Assembly: GCA_964444975.1 (NCBI GenBank)
Contig: CAYUJD010000041.1
Coordinates: forward strand, 1-30,271
Direction: 5' to 3'
DNA: 30,271 nt
DNA from: VBAS01 sp964444975
Lineage (GTDB): Bacteria; Bacteroidota; Bacteroidia; Chitinophagales; Chitinophagaceae
This document shows positions 1-8,046 of the stretch, one piece after another. The position numbers and the translations under genes were made by a program. The notes below the pieces were generated by a model. It made no database searches. It had not been told where the DNA came from and saw nothing but the letters and a program-made list of their open reading frames with translations. Within the stretch, counting starts at the first letter, position 1. Each line of letters starts with the position of its first letter.

Positions 1-86
1 ACACGCCATTCAACCTGCGGCAATCGAAAATTCATTTCGGGTTTGTGAATTATTTTTAGCCGGGGCTTCATTATTTTCAGCTCCAT
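1..86 (-). CDS. possible 5' end of a divergent gene (partial, runs off window)
   Basis: On the minus strand an ATG at 84-86 opens a frame of 28 codons that reaches the window edge without a stop. A second in-frame ATG lies at 33-35. The frame is divergent from the DUF4271 gene, so a gene start here would make sense. The peptide is too short to recognise and shows no clear signal peptide or motif. An open frame this short can arise by chance, so this is only a candidate. If it is not coding, these bases hold nothing else I can name. Confidence 0.3.
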   Translation of the reverse strand, partial: MELKIMKPRLKIIHKPEMNFRLPQVEWR

Positions 87-98
87 CAAACACTTCAA

Positions 99-106
99 TA
101 CTTTTG
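99..106 (+). promoter_or_regulatory. Bacteroidota -7 box (TACTTTTG) for the DUF4271 gene
   Basis: TACTTTTG matches the Bacteroidota -7 consensus TAnnTTTG exactly. No clear -33 TTG element is seen at the usual distance. Only 8 nt separate the box from the ATG at 115, so the transcript would start within a few bases of the start codon. Confidence 0.5.
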
Positions 107-114
107 TACCCTGC

Positions 115-1056
115 ATGAAGCACTGCTACCTGATTATGTTTTCCTGCTTATTCACGGCAGCAATTTTTGCACAGGCCGGTTCGGCTGTGGCAAAAAAAGA
201 CAGCCTGAAAAAAGATTCACTTCCGGTAAAGCCGGATTTATTACTGATAAAAGATTCAACAGCAGTCTTGGATCAGCCGGCATTGCAGACAGATAGTTTA
301 CAGTTAATCGATTCCCTGAGGGCATTACAGCCGCCCGATTCGCTGCAGGAGAAACAGGTAATTAAAGCGTCGGCAATTGATTTTACAAAGGAGGGGGAAA
401 AGAAAAGCTTTACCGGCAAAGAACTTCTTTTTTATTACCTGGTTTTTCTTTTCCTGCTTTTTGGTCTGCAGCGCCGGGCATTTGAAAAATATTTCTCTGA
501 CCTGTTCCGGGTTTTCTTCCGCACCACGCTGAAGCAGAAACAGGTGAGGGAGCAGTTGCTTCAGTCGCCGCTGCCTTCCATTTTCATGAATGGATTTTTT
601 GTTTTGTCGGCGGGATTGTACATCAATTTTCTGCTGTGGCATTACCAGGTAGCAGTCACGAAAAATTTTTGGCTGCAGTACCTGTGGTGTGCCGGCGGAT
701 TAAGCATCATATATTTTGCAAAATTCATCGGGTTGAAAATCACCGGCTGGCTTTTTAACCTGAAAGAGGCCACTGACTCCTACATCTTTATTGTTTTTAT
801 CATCAACAAAATGCTGGGCATAATGCTCCTTCCTTTCCTGTTACTGCTTGCATTTGCCCGGGAACCCTTGTATAGCGGAGTTCTCGTTTTATCATGGGTA
901 GCTATTGCGTTACTGCTCATTTACCGGTTTATTTTATCGTACCAGGCAGTACGTAAAGAGGTAAAGCTCAACTCTTTTCATTTCATTTTGTATGTATTTG
1001 CATTTGAGTTGATACCCCTGCTGCTGATTTACAAGTTGTTAATGGTAATTTTTTAA
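115..1056 (+). CDS. DUF4271 family integral membrane protein
   Basis: This 313-residue protein begins with a signal-peptide-like stretch (Lys2, then a hydrophobic run ending near Ala-Gln-Ala at 19-21). A Lys/Asp/Ser-rich low-complexity region follows to about residue 95. The remainder is hydrophobic, with roughly six predicted membrane helices from about residue 100 to the C-terminus. This layout, and its place directly before uroporphyrinogen-III synthase, match the DUF4271 family of Bacteroidota, whose function is not established. The start at 115 is preferred over the in-frame ATG at 136 because it keeps a positively charged n-region. The hemD gene follows 41 bp downstream with its own -7 box. 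The family call rests on architecture and context. Confidence 0.75.
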   Translation: MKHCYLIMFSCLFTAAIFAQAGSAVAKKDSLKKDSLPVKPDLLLIKDSTAVLDQPALQTDSLQLIDSLRALQPPDSLQEKQVIKASAIDFTKEGEKKSFTGKELLFYYLVFLFLLFGLQRRAFEKYFSDLFRVFFRTTLKQKQVREQLLQSPLPSIFMNGFFVLSAGLYINFLLWHYQVAVTKNFWLQYLWCAGGLSIIYFAKFIGLKITGWLFNLKEATDSYIFIVFIINKMLGIMLLPFLLLLAFAREPLYSGVLVLSWVAIALLLIYRFILSYQAVRKEVKLNSFHFILYVFAFELIPLLLIYKLLMVIF

Positions 1057-1066
1057 AAGAACTTAT

Positions 1067-1074
1067 TAACTTTG
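1067..1074 (+). promoter_or_regulatory. Bacteroidota -7 box (TAACTTTG) for hemD
   Basis: TAACTTTG is an exact TAnnTTTG match just after the DUF4271 stop and 23 nt before the hemD ATG. No -33 element is evident, so hemD may be transcribed both from here and from upstream. Confidence 0.5.
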
Positions 1075-1097
1075 CGCTCAACTTTAGCCGAACCAGT

Positions 1098-1889
1098 ATG
1101 GTAAAAAACGGGAAAGCTGAGACATCAGCCAAGCAAGTGAAAAGGATTTTGATTACCCAACCAAGGCCCGAAAGCGATAAATCGCCGTACTACGAGCTTT
1201 CACGAAAGTATAATCTCGAACTTGATTTCCATCCTTTCATTCGCCTTGAAGCGATTCCGGGAAAAGAATTCCGCCGCCAGAAAATTGAAATCCAGAATTA
1301 CACCAGTGTCATCTTTACCAGCCGCAATGCCATTGACCATTTCTTCCGCACTTGCGAAGAGTTGAAAGTGAATGTGTCGCAGGATACCAAGTATTTCTGC
1401 ATCACCGAAGCAGTGGCTCTTTACCTTCAGAAATTTATATTGTACCGGAAAAGAAAAGTTTTTTACGGCGCCGATGGTACAAACAAAAGCCTTTTTGAAG
1501 TAATCAATAAGCACAAGAGCAACGAAAAATTTCTGTATGTGTGCTCCGAAAACCAGCAAGACAACGAAATCTGCAACTGGCTGAAGGCAAACAACTGCGA
1601 ATTTGTGCTGGGCTTTATGTACCGCACCCTCAGCAACGATGTGAAAGAGGTACTGGCTGGCAAAGAGTATGATGTCATTTGTTTCTTTACACCCAGCGGT
1701 GTAAAGAGTCTTTTTGACAACCTGCCAAAGTTTAAACAAAACGGAGCAATAATAGGCGCTTTTGGCAGCAATACAATGCGGGCAGTGGAAGAGGCAGGGC
1801 TTACTCTTGACATTAAAGCTCCGCAACCGCAGGCGCCCAGCATGGTGGCAGCCCTGGAACAATACATCCTGGCAAGCAAGAAAAAATAA
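1098..1889 (+). CDS. hemD: uroporphyrinogen-III synthase
   Basis: HemD closes and isomerises hydroxymethylbilane to uroporphyrinogen III, the branch point of haem, sirohaem and cobalamin synthesis, in the cytosol. The 263-residue protein has the family's weakly conserved two-lobed pattern. There is an N-terminal ILITQPRP strand near residues 17-24, then IFTSRNAI near residues 75-82 in the first lobe. The second lobe carries VICFFTPSGVKSL and a late GAFGSNTMRAVEEAGL stretch, which corresponds to the family's usual GxxTAxAAxxxG region. Length is normal. The Lys-rich N-terminal extension is dispensable in appearance. It lies between a DUF4271 gene and a DUF255 gene, a common Bacteroidota arrangement, and ends at a strong hairpin terminator. 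HemD sequences diverge widely, so the call leans on these segments plus context. Confidence 0.85.
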   Translation: MVKNGKAETSAKQVKRILITQPRPESDKSPYYELSRKYNLELDFHPFIRLEAIPGKEFRRQKIEIQNYTSVIFTSRNAIDHFFRTCEELKVNVSQDTKYFCITEAVALYLQKFILYRKRKVFYGADGTNKSLFEVINKHKSNEKFLYVCSENQQDNEICNWLKANNCEFVLGFMYRTLSNDVKEVLAGKEYDVICFFTPSGVKSLFDNLPKFKQNGAIIGAFGSNTMRAVEEAGLTLDIKAPQPQAPSMVAALEQYILASKKK

Positions 1890-1911
1890 AATTATTACTG
1901 AAAAAACCTGG

Positions 1912-1938
1912 GGCGCCGAAATGGGCGCCTTTTCTTTT
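1912..1938 (+). terminator. rho-independent terminator after hemD
   Basis: GGCGCC at 1912-1917 pairs with GGCGCC at 1924-1929 around a 6-nt loop. A T-rich tract interrupted by one C follows. It lies 23 nt past the hemD stop. Confidence 0.8.
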
Positions 1939-1948
1939 TGCTGAAAGT

Positions 1949-1956
1949 TAATTGTG
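1949..1956 (+). promoter_or_regulatory. weak -7 box (TAATTGTG) for the DUF255 gene
   Basis: TAATTGTG matches TAnnTTTG at all but one position. It lies between the hemD terminator and the ATG at 1974, where a promoter is needed. The match is imperfect. Confidence 0.3.
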
Positions 1957-1973
1957 CGAACTTCACCGGCAGT

Positions 1974-4022
1974 ATGCATCGCTTTACCAATAAGCTTATC
2001 GGGGAAACAAGCCCCTACCTGCTGCAGCATGCCCACAACCCGGTGAACTGGTACCCGTGGAGCGAGGAAGCATTGCAACTTGCACAAAGAGAAAATAAGC
2101 CCATCCTGGTGAGCATTGGTTATTCTGCCTGTCATTGGTGCCATGTAATGGAACGGGAAAGTTTTGAAGATGAAGCCACAGCTCTCATCATGAACGAACA
2201 TTTTGTAAACATCAAAATTGACCGTGAAGAAAGACCCGACCTGGACCATGTGTACATGGATGCCGTGCAGGCCATGACCGGCAGTGGCGGCTGGCCGCTG
2301 AATGTTTTTTTAACTCCTGAATGCAAACCTTTTTACGGCGGTACTTATTTTCCGCCCCGCAGAGCATTTAACCGCCCTTCGTGGCAGGAGGTGCTGCTGG
2401 GCGTAAGCCAGGCCTTTCGTGAACGACGATATGAAATAGATGCGCAGGCAGAAAATCTAACTGAACATCTTATTCAATCCAACGCTTTCGGATTGACACA
2501 GGCGCCTGAAACAAATTTTTTTACAAAAGAAAAAACCGATGAAACCTTCCAAAACATAATGAAGACTGCTGATAAAGTGTGGGGAGGTTTTGGCCGGGCG
2601 CCCAAGTTCCCGCAGACATTCGTTATTCAATATCTGCTGCGGTATTTTCATGTTAGTGAAAACAGGGAAGCCCTTCAGCAGGCGCTGCTCAGTATTGATA
2701 AAATGATTGACGGCGGTATTTACGACCAGGCGGGTGGCGGTTTTGCCCGCTACTCTACTGATACCGAATGGCTGGTTCCGCATTTTGAAAAAATGCTTTA
2801 TGACAATGCGCTGCTTTTATCCGTCATCAGTGAAGCCTACCAGGTTACCGGCAGGCAACGGTACAAAGAAGTGATTGATGAAACCGTTCAGTTTGTCAGG
2901 CGGGAGATTATGAATGATGAATCAGGATTTTATTCAGCACTTGATGCCGACAGCCAGGGCGAGGAAGGAAAATTTTATGTGTGGGATTTTGATGAAGTAA
3001 ATCGGCTTTTGCAGCAAGATGCCGCTATCTTTTGCCAGTTTTTCGATATCACTGCCAGCGGAAACTGGGAAGGGAAAAACATTCTTTGGAGAAAAATGAG
3101 TGAAGAAGTTTTTTGCCGGGAAAAAAATATACCGGCCGGTGAGCTACGCAGAATCATCAGCCAGGGAAAAAAAACTTTGCTTGAAAACCGCAGCCGGAGA
3201 GTAAGACCGCAAACCGATGATAAAATTCTGCTCGGCTGGAATGCCCTGATGAATACGGCGCTCAGCAAGGCTTTTGCCGCCACCGGTAATGAAGCCTACC
3301 TGCAACTGGCGAAAAGCAATATGGAGTTTTTGCTCAGCAAATTTTCAAAAACCGGTTCAGATGATTTTTTTCACAGCTGGAAGAATAATACAGCAAAACA
3401 GCCAGCCTTTCTTGATGATTATGCTTTTCTCATCCAGGCTTTGATTCAACTACAGGAGGTTACGGGTGAAACACGGTATCTGGATCAAGCCAAAAAAATA
3501 TCTGAGTATGTGCTTGAGCAGTTCAGTGACCCGGAAACAAATCTTTTTTTTTACACCAACAAAACCCAGGGCGATATCCTGCTGAGAAAAAAAGAAGTTT
3601 ATGATGGGGCCCAACCTTCGGGCAATGCCGTGATGGCTGATAATCTTTACCGCCTGTCGCTTTATTTTGACTTACCCGGATGGAAAGAAAAAAGCCTGAA
3701 GGCAGTTAGTTCATTGGCAAAAGCCATCGCCCGGTACCCCACTTCATTTGGCACCTGGGCTTGCCTGCTGCTCGAAATAGCGGAAGGTACTTTTGAGATT
3801 GCCATTGTAGCCCGACAGCCAGCCTCTGTTCTTTCACAGGTACTTAGCCACTACATTCCGCATAAAATAATGATGGCCGGCCACGATGAAAGCAGCCCTT
3901 TTCCTCTTTTGTACGGTAAAAAGTCAGGCGATGAAATTGCCATTTATTTATGCCGGAATTATGCCTGCCAAATGCCAGTTTCAGGCGCAGCAGAATTGAT
4001 GAGGCTTATCGGGTGTAAATAA
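1974..4022 (+). CDS. DUF255 thioredoxin-domain protein (YyaL / SPATA20 family)
   Basis: The protein has 682 residues from the ATG at 1974. A TTG further upstream at 1938 is in frame but overlaps the hemD terminator tail, so the ATG is chosen. The N-terminal domain (about 1-165) is the DsbH-like thioredoxin fold of the DUF255 family, with the signature HNPVNWYPW near residues 21-29 and the redox motif Cys53-His-Trp-Cys56. The long C-terminal part resembles the (alpha/alpha)6 barrel of N-acylglucosamine 2-epimerase-like enzymes, for example GGIYDQAGGGFARYSTD and HFEKMLYDNA. Members are usually 650-700 residues, so this one is complete. No signal peptide is visible, suggesting a cytosolic protein. 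The reaction catalysed is not established for the bacterial family. It appears monocistronic. Confidence 0.9.
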   Translation: MHRFTNKLIGETSPYLLQHAHNPVNWYPWSEEALQLAQRENKPILVSIGYSACHWCHVMERESFEDEATALIMNEHFVNIKIDREERPDLDHVYMDAVQAMTGSGGWPLNVFLTPECKPFYGGTYFPPRRAFNRPSWQEVLLGVSQAFRERRYEIDAQAENLTEHLIQSNAFGLTQAPETNFFTKEKTDETFQNIMKTADKVWGGFGRAPKFPQTFVIQYLLRYFHVSENREALQQALLSIDKMIDGGIYDQAGGGFARYSTDTEWLVPHFEKMLYDNALLLSVISEAYQVTGRQRYKEVIDETVQFVRREIMNDESGFYSALDADSQGEEGKFYVWDFDEVNRLLQQDAAIFCQFFDITASGNWEGKNILWRKMSEEVFCREKNIPAGELRRIISQGKKTLLENRSRRVRPQTDDKILLGWNALMNTALSKAFAATGNEAYLQLAKSNMEFLLSKFSKTGSDDFFHSWKNNTAKQPAFLDDYAFLIQALIQLQEVTGETRYLDQAKKISEYVLEQFSDPETNLFFYTNKTQGDILLRKKEVYDGAQPSGNAVMADNLYRLSLYFDLPGWKEKSLKAVSSLAKAIARYPTSFGTWACLLLEIAEGTFEIAIVARQPASVLSQVLSHYIPHKIMMAGHDESSPFPLLYGKKSGDEIAIYLCRNYACQMPVSGAAELMRLIGCK

Positions 4023-4149
4023 TTAAAAATTAGTTGGTAGGATATACAATAACGATGCCCGAAACCCGTTAGAACTTTTACCTCGTAAATGAGGCTTTGG
4101 TTTAATAAAAATAAATACTATCCTTGTGTTTACGTTATTTTCAAAATCT

Positions 4150-4157
4150 TATATTTG
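4150..4157 (+). promoter_or_regulatory. Bacteroidota -7 box (TATATTTG) driving gldKLMN
   Basis: TATATTTG is an exact TAnnTTTG match 19 nt before the ATG at 4177. A TTG at 4124-4126 could be the -33 element, though the 23-nt spacer is longer than usual. The position rules out the in-frame GTG at 4126 as a start because that codon would precede the transcript. The 4023-4149 stretch holds no gene. Confidence 0.6.
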
Positions 4158-4176
4158 TCCTTTACCCTTTAAGTGC

Positions 4177-5490
4177 ATGAAAATGAAAAACCTTTACTGT
4201 TCCCTCCTGCTTTTGGCTGCCATCAGTGTGCTTGCCGGTTGTGGTATTTTGGGTAAGAAAAAAGATAAGGGCACAAGCCTTCCAAACGATGGCCAGGTGC
4301 ATGGTGTATCGCTGGGAGGCAGATATGTTTTACCAAAGCCCCCGGGCATGGTTTATATTCCGCAGGGAACTTTTCATATGGGCCCCAGTGACGAAGACCC
4401 CGCCTATGCTTTCAGCGCAAGAAACCGTTCCATTTCTATCAGTGGTTTCTGGATGGATGCCACTGAGATTACCAACAACGAATACCGCCAGTTTGTTTAC
4501 TGGGTTCGTGATTCAGTAGTGGCCACCGAATTAAAATATATTAAGACCGGGAAAGACGGGAATGAATACGTGGATTGGGCAAAAATGAAAACAGTAAAAT
4601 GGAATGACCCGAAATTCCTTGAACAAATTGGACAGACTCCCCTGGTACTGCCGCCCGATGACAGAATTTTCAATACGGTAGAGCTGGATCCCCGGAAACT
4701 GGTTTACTTCCAGAAAGTTTTCAACCTGAAAGAAGCTGCTAAACGTGAAAATGCCAATAAGCCGAGATCCATGTTTATTGACACGATCAAGGTGGCTATT
4801 TACCCCGATACTCTTGTTTGGATTCGTGACTTTGCCTATTCCTACAACGAGCCGATGACCAAGCGTTATTTCAATCACCCTGCTTTCGGCAATTACCCGG
4901 TGGTTGGTGTCGACTGGAAAATGGCCAATGCATTTTGTGCATGGAGCACTCATTTGCTTAATTCATTTCTTTATTCCAAAAGCAGGTCGCAGGAATCTGA
5001 TTTCCGTTTGCCCACCGAAGCTCAATGGGAATACGCAGCCCGTGGCGGTCGTTCGCAATCCATGTTTCCCTGGGGTAATTATTACCTGAGAAACAAGAAA
5101 GGTTGCCTGATGGCCAATTTCAAACCCGGCCGCGGTAATTATCCTGAAGACGGAGGTTTTTACACTGTTCGTGCCGATGCCTACTGGCCTAATGATTTCG
5201 GACTGTACAATATGGCAGGCAATGTAGCCGAATGGACCTCTTCCATTTTCTATGAAGGTTCATTTACCTTCCAGCATGACCTGAACCCCGATGTTCGCTG
5301 GAATGCCAAGGATACTGATCCTCCCCTGATGAAGCGAAAAGTAATCCGCGGCGGTAGCTGGAAAGACGTAGGCTATTACCTGCAGACAGGAACCAGGACT
5401 TACGAATACCAGGATTCAACCAAATCTTATATCGGTTTCCGCAGGGTAATTGACTTACCAGCCGCTCCTCAAAAGGGACGCAAAAGATAA
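4177..5490 (+). CDS. gldK: type IX secretion / gliding motility lipoprotein GldK (PorK)
   Basis: GldK (PorK in Porphyromonas) is an outer-membrane-attached lipoprotein that forms the periplasmic ring of the type IX secretion system together with GldN. From the ATG at 4177 the protein has 437 residues. It has a lipoprotein signal with lipobox Leu-Ala-Gly-Cys22. The rest is an FGE-sulfatase (SUMF1-like) domain, with a family-typical start GMVYIPQGTFHMG, the central FRLPTEAQWEYAARGG stretch, the NVAEW segment and the C-terminal VIRGGSW and GFRRV motifs. GldK and GldJ share this fold, but the immediate gldL-gldM-gldN neighbours identify GldK. The start is supported by the -7 box at 4150 and the lipobox distance. 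It is the first gene of the operon. Confidence 0.95.
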   Translation: MKMKNLYCSLLLLAAISVLAGCGILGKKKDKGTSLPNDGQVHGVSLGGRYVLPKPPGMVYIPQGTFHMGPSDEDPAYAFSARNRSISISGFWMDATEITNNEYRQFVYWVRDSVVATELKYIKTGKDGNEYVDWAKMKTVKWNDPKFLEQIGQTPLVLPPDDRIFNTVELDPRKLVYFQKVFNLKEAAKRENANKPRSMFIDTIKVAIYPDTLVWIRDFAYSYNEPMTKRYFNHPAFGNYPVVGVDWKMANAFCAWSTHLLNSFLYSKSRSQESDFRLPTEAQWEYAARGGRSQSMFPWGNYYLRNKKGCLMANFKPGRGNYPEDGGFYTVRADAYWPNDFGLYNMAGNVAEWTSSIFYEGSFTFQHDLNPDVRWNAKDTDPPLMKRKVIRGGSWKDVGYYLQTGTRTYEYQDSTKSYIGFRRVIDLPAAPQKGRKR

Positions 5491-5585
5491 TTGAAGCGCA
5501 GATCAGCTTGTTAAATTCAAATACTTACCAGTAACTAACTTGCCGGATATTTAAAATCTTTTATAACCTATAAAACGAACCCGTT

Positions 5586-6401
5586 ATGCTGTTCTTTAAA
5601 ACACACAGAGGTCAGGTAGTCCTCAACTTTATTTTTGCATTTTTTGCTGCCGTGGTAATTCTCGGGGCATTGTTTAAAATCCGTCACTGGCCTGCAGCCG
5701 ACGAAATGATTACGCTGGGCCTGTTGTCGGAGGTAATCGTGTTCCTGGTGATGGCCTTCATGGTGCCTCCGCCCGAAGAGCCGCATTGGCAGCGTTATTT
5801 CCCCGACATAAATGTGCACCCCGACCTGGATCCCAACTTCAAGCCTACGCCGCTTACTTTACCGGGAGCCAACGGAAATCCTGCATTGACCAAGCTGGAG
5901 GATATGCTTACTGCAGCAGACATCACGCCGGCCAACCTTGGTCGTTTGAGTGATAATTTCAAAAAGCTGGGCGTTACTGTAGATAAAATAAGTGATGTGG
6001 GTGATGCTATTTCGGCTACCAATGAGTATACAGCCAGAACCCGTGAGGCTGCCCAGGCTGTAAATCAGATGAAGGAGGCGTATGCCAGCGCATCAAACAC
6101 AGTACAGCAATTTAACAGCGCAGCCGAAGGCACCAAACATTTTCATGAACAGGTGCAAACACTTACCAAAAATCTGTCTTCGCTCAATACCATTTATGAA
6201 CTGGAGCTGCAGGATACCAATAATCACCTGAAAGCAATGAACCGGTTTTATAACAACCTGGTGCAGGCTTCTGAAGCTATGTCGGGCAGCGTGGATGATG
6301 CCAAGAAAGCCCACGACCAGATTGCCACACTGGCCGGTAACCTGGGCCGCTTGAACCAGATTTATGGCAACATGCTCAGCGCCATGCAGGGCAGGGCATA
6401 A
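5586..6401 (+). CDS. gldL: type IX secretion motor protein GldL (PorL)
   Basis: GldL is the inner-membrane stator-like subunit that, with GldM, converts proton flow into movement for type IX secretion and gliding. The 271-residue protein has two N-terminal membrane helices (about 11-31 and 42-60) separated by the short RHWPAADE loop. Glu49 falls inside the second helix, at the same number as the essential glutamate described for Flavobacterium johnsoniae GldL. A cytoplasmic tail with coiled-coil-like, Gln/Asn/Thr-rich sequence fills residues 100-271. It is somewhat longer than typical GldL (about 215), all in the tail. It lies 95 bp after gldK and 114 bp before gldM. Confidence 0.95.
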   Translation: MLFFKTHRGQVVLNFIFAFFAAVVILGALFKIRHWPAADEMITLGLLSEVIVFLVMAFMVPPPEEPHWQRYFPDINVHPDLDPNFKPTPLTLPGANGNPALTKLEDMLTAADITPANLGRLSDNFKKLGVTVDKISDVGDAISATNEYTARTREAAQAVNQMKEAYASASNTVQQFNSAAEGTKHFHEQVQTLTKNLSSLNTIYELELQDTNNHLKAMNRFYNNLVQASEAMSGSVDDAKKAHDQIATLAGNLGRLNQIYGNMLSAMQGRA

Positions 6402-6414
6402 GAAAAATTAACAA

Positions 6415-6497
6415 GATTTCGTTTTAAAGAACACGAAATCCGTATCCGTGATTTTTTTTTTGACACCATTAGTTAATCGCCCCGAACAGATCGGGGC
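6415..6497 (+). promoter_or_regulatory. structured leader between gldL and gldM (two hairpins and a T10 tract)
   Basis: GATTTCGT at 6415-6422 pairs with ACGAAATC at 6433-6440. A run of ten T lies at 6452-6461. A second hairpin pairs GCCCCGA at 6479-6485 with TCGGGGC at 6491-6497, ending 18 nt before the gldM ATG. The first stem is not directly followed by the T run, so it is not a textbook terminator. The arrangement could lower or process the message between the two subunit genes. Confidence 0.4.
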
Positions 6498-6515
6498 ATC
6501 AAAACCATAAACATC

Positions 6516-8039
6516 ATGGCTTTACCACGTGAACCACGGCAAAAGATGATCAATATGATGTACCTGGTGCTGACAGCGCTGCTGGCACTCAACGTATCAT
6601 CGGAGATCCTCAATGCCTTTAAAACGGTAAACAACAGTTTGGAAAAAACCAATGAAGTCGTTTCCGCATCTACTAATGATATCATGGTTTCATTGAAAGA
6701 AAAAATGGGAGAACCCGGAACAGCTGAAAAAGCCAAGATCTGGTATCCTAAAGCCCAGCAGGTACAAGGTTATGCCAAGGGATTATATGACTATCTTGAT
6801 GATTTGAAAAAGAGAATAGCCGGCATGGCCAAATATGATGCGGCTTCAGGTAAAGACAGAGGGGTGGATAATCTTGAGGCAACCACTCATATCATGGTTG
6901 AAAAAGGGGAAGGAAAGACACTAAAACAAAAATTGGAGGAATTTAAAAAGAATGTATTGGCAGTTGATGGGGAAATTGCTAAAGCCTTTGCCATGTCGCT
7001 GCCTATAAACACCGATATGCCGAAAACAAGAACCAAGAGCAACAGGACATGGGAGCAAGCCTATTTCCACATGGTACCTACCGTTGCAGCACTTACCATT
7101 CTCAGCAAGTTTCAGAACGATGTAAAGACTTCTGAAAATAAAGTTGTTACTTTTTGCCATGAACAGGTTGGAAAAGTAAAAATTCAACAAGATGCATTTA
7201 CGGCAATTGCAATTGCCAATACAACCAACGCACTTCCCGGGCAGGAAATTGAAATAACTGCAGGGGTAGGAGGATTCAGTACTGCAGTATCTCCCAGAAT
7301 TACCATAGGCGGTCAATCATTTTCACCGGGGGATGATGGAGCAGCACATTACAAATTCAAAGCCGAAGGAATTGGTGACCATACTATACCGGTTGTAATT
7401 AAATTTACTGATCAAAATGGTAATGAACAAAACATTACTAAAACTATTCAATACGCTGTTGGTCAATCCAACGCTGCCGTGCAGCTTGATAAGATGAATG
7501 TTTTGTTTATCGGCGTTGACAACCCCGTAACCATTTCTGGCAGTGGTGATGTTAACCGCCTTAAAGTGGGTATTTCCGGTGGCGGCGGTACATTGACTAA
7601 AAACGGCGGCGGGTACATTGCCCGTGTAAACCAGGAGACAGACAATTGTATTATCAGTGTAACTACTCCTGACGGCAAAACTACTCCGGTACGCTTCCGT
7701 GTCCGCTCAATTCCCGACCCCACACCAATGATTGGCCAGATTGAAAGCGGCGACATACCTGCCAATTATTTCAGAACTCAGGCAGGCGTCAGGGCTTATG
7801 TAAAGAATTTCTTTTATGAAACACAGTTCAATGTTACTAGTTTCCGCATCACCGGCGATGGAAATGGTTTTGAAGAAGGCATTGACGAAGCCAACAATAC
7901 CGGTGCAGTCTGGAACGAAGCAAAACGCATCATTAATAAATGCCGCCCAGGCTCATACATTTATATTGATAATATCTATGCAGTAGGTCCGGACGGAAGA
8001 AGAAGAAAGCTGACACCGCTAATTTATAATCTGAAATAA
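6516..8039 (+). CDS. gldM: type IX secretion motor protein GldM (PorM)
   Basis: GldM is anchored in the inner membrane by one helix and spans the periplasm as a dimer to contact the GldK/GldN ring, transmitting the motion generated with GldL. The protein has 507 residues, close to the family norm of about 513. The N-terminus is a short cytoplasmic basic segment followed by one membrane helix (about residues 12-28) with the family-typical MMYLVLTALLALNVS. The remainder is periplasmic: an early helical domain, then beta-rich domains with Gly-rich strands (for example around ISGGGGTLTKNGGGY). The start at 6516 places the helix correctly. gldN follows after 7 bp, so the two are surely co-transcribed. 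Confidence 0.95.
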   Translation: MALPREPRQKMINMMYLVLTALLALNVSSEILNAFKTVNNSLEKTNEVVSASTNDIMVSLKEKMGEPGTAEKAKIWYPKAQQVQGYAKGLYDYLDDLKKRIAGMAKYDAASGKDRGVDNLEATTHIMVEKGEGKTLKQKLEEFKKNVLAVDGEIAKAFAMSLPINTDMPKTRTKSNRTWEQAYFHMVPTVAALTILSKFQNDVKTSENKVVTFCHEQVGKVKIQQDAFTAIAIANTTNALPGQEIEITAGVGGFSTAVSPRITIGGQSFSPGDDGAAHYKFKAEGIGDHTIPVVIKFTDQNGNEQNITKTIQYAVGQSNAAVQLDKMNVLFIGVDNPVTISGSGDVNRLKVGISGGGGTLTKNGGGYIARVNQETDNCIISVTTPDGKTTPVRFRVRSIPDPTPMIGQIESGDIPANYFRTQAGVRAYVKNFFYETQFNVTSFRITGDGNGFEEGIDEANNTGAVWNEAKRIINKCRPGSYIYIDNIYAVGPDGRRRKLTPLIYNLK

Positions 8040-8046
8040 AAGAGCA

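Noticed and set aside
1200..2249. 349-codon open frame on the minus strand opposite hemD and the DUF255 gene
   Set aside because: It lies antisense to two genes with recognisable family motifs, its translation has no family pattern, and long antisense frames are common opposite such codon usage.
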